NCBI GenBank assembly: GCA_900540255.1
Contig: UQFE01000001.1
Location: 124,001-188,000, forward strand
DNA: 64,000 nucleotides
Reading direction: 5' to 3'
DNA from: an uncultured Clostridium sp.
GTDB taxonomy: Bacteria; Bacillota; Clostridia; Clostridiales; Clostridiaceae
Below the pieces are notes generated by a model that saw only the letters and a program-made list of their open reading frames with translations, was not told the DNA's origin and ran no database searches. A program made the position numbers and the translations under genes. Every line of letters starts with the position of its first letter. The stretch's first letter is position 1. Below are positions 63,861 through 64,000 of the stretch, piece by piece.

Positions 63861-64000
63861 ATGGACTTACAAGCTTCTTTAACCCCACAAGAAGTATCGG
63901 AATTACTTAAAATCACCAAAAATACAGTTTATGAACTTATTAAACGCGGTGAATTGCCAAGCTATAAAATAGGAAAAAAAATAAGAATTGATATGCATGA
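63861..64000 (+). CDS. HTH (excisionase/MerR-like) DNA-binding protein, cut by window edge
   Basis: Forty-six residues are visible before the right edge. They form the HTH_17/excisionase-type winged helix: LTPQEVSELLKITKNTVYEL then IKRGELPSYKIGKKIRI. In clostridia, proteins of this type next to modA often continue into a periplasmic-binding-like domain and regulate molybdate uptake; that second half is outside the window, so this is inference. AGGAGG lies just before the ATG. Divergent from modABC. Confidence 0.7.
   Translation, partial: MDLQASLTPQEVSELLKITKNTVYELIKRGELPSYKIGKKIRIDMH

Overview
The window is a very AT-rich stretch of chromosome from an anaerobic, spore-forming Firmicute, most likely a Clostridium sensu stricto (cluster I) species. 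The evidence is the strong AGGAGG-type ribosome sites, AT-rich third positions, a YtaF sporulation protein, reverse rubrerythrin, HemZ, and the clostridial order recJ-like/apt/rel/dtd/MBL/hemZ/hisS/aspS. I saw no rRNA, tRNA, CRISPR array, prophage or complete insertion sequence. The species cannot be fixed from this sequence alone.

Layout. 1-3.2 kb: a YgiQ-type radical SAM protein cut by the window edge, an unknown protein and a secreted cell-wall amidase. 3.3-11 kb: a complete nickel urease operon (ureABCEFGD) running leftwards into an Amt ammonium transporter and a UreI/AmiS urea channel, with a lipoprotein beta-carbonic anhydrase gene just upstream. Together they could import and hydrolyse urea, move ammonia and hydrate CO2 at the surface, which would fit nitrogen supply or acid resistance. 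11-15 kb: exodeoxyribonuclease III bracketed by inverted repeats, glyA, and a divergent two-gene ThrE-type exporter. 15-27 kb: a long leftward housekeeping series (aspS, hisS, hemZ, MBL hydrolase, dtd, rel, apt, a degenerate RecJ-like gene), then secF and secD. 27-36 kb: topB, a MATE exporter, a class B3-like penicillin-binding lipoprotein, gloA, a decayed locus, a tiny basic ORF, yqeC and a HAD phosphatase. 36-48 kb: a membrane protein, glgA, a small helical protein, a YjeM-type permease, a PHP phosphatase, a SWIM/SNF2 ATPase, and a GH31 alpha-glucosidase with a divergent AraC regulator. 48-61 kb: an FtsX-like ABC exporter pair, ytaF, a pentapeptide-repeat protein, reverse rubrerythrin with a DUF1540 protein, TPR and PHP proteins, truA, an M19 dipeptidase, two unknown proteins and cutC. 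61-64 kb: modABC for molybdate, diverging from an HTH regulator cut by the right edge.

The most unusual non-coding feature is a family of three ~98-bp palindromic elements (15152-15249, 33814-33910, 36876-36973). Their ends resemble transposon termini (GGGGcTGTCGnACT / TGCGACAtCCCC), they contain two copies of the self-complementary 12-mer ACAATATATTGT, and all three lie 6-10 bp beyond the stop codon of a leftward gene. They look like MITEs that target, or act as, transcription terminators. Other notable points are the divergent mod control region, where two promoters share one palindromic -35 box next to two 15-bp direct repeats, and the RecJ-like protein that has lost most of its metal-binding residues.

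Several starts were moved inwards from the longest reading frame because a clear ribosome site sits in front of an internal ATG: ureB, ureG, ureF, apt, the RecJ-like gene, secD, the PBP, glgA and ytaF.
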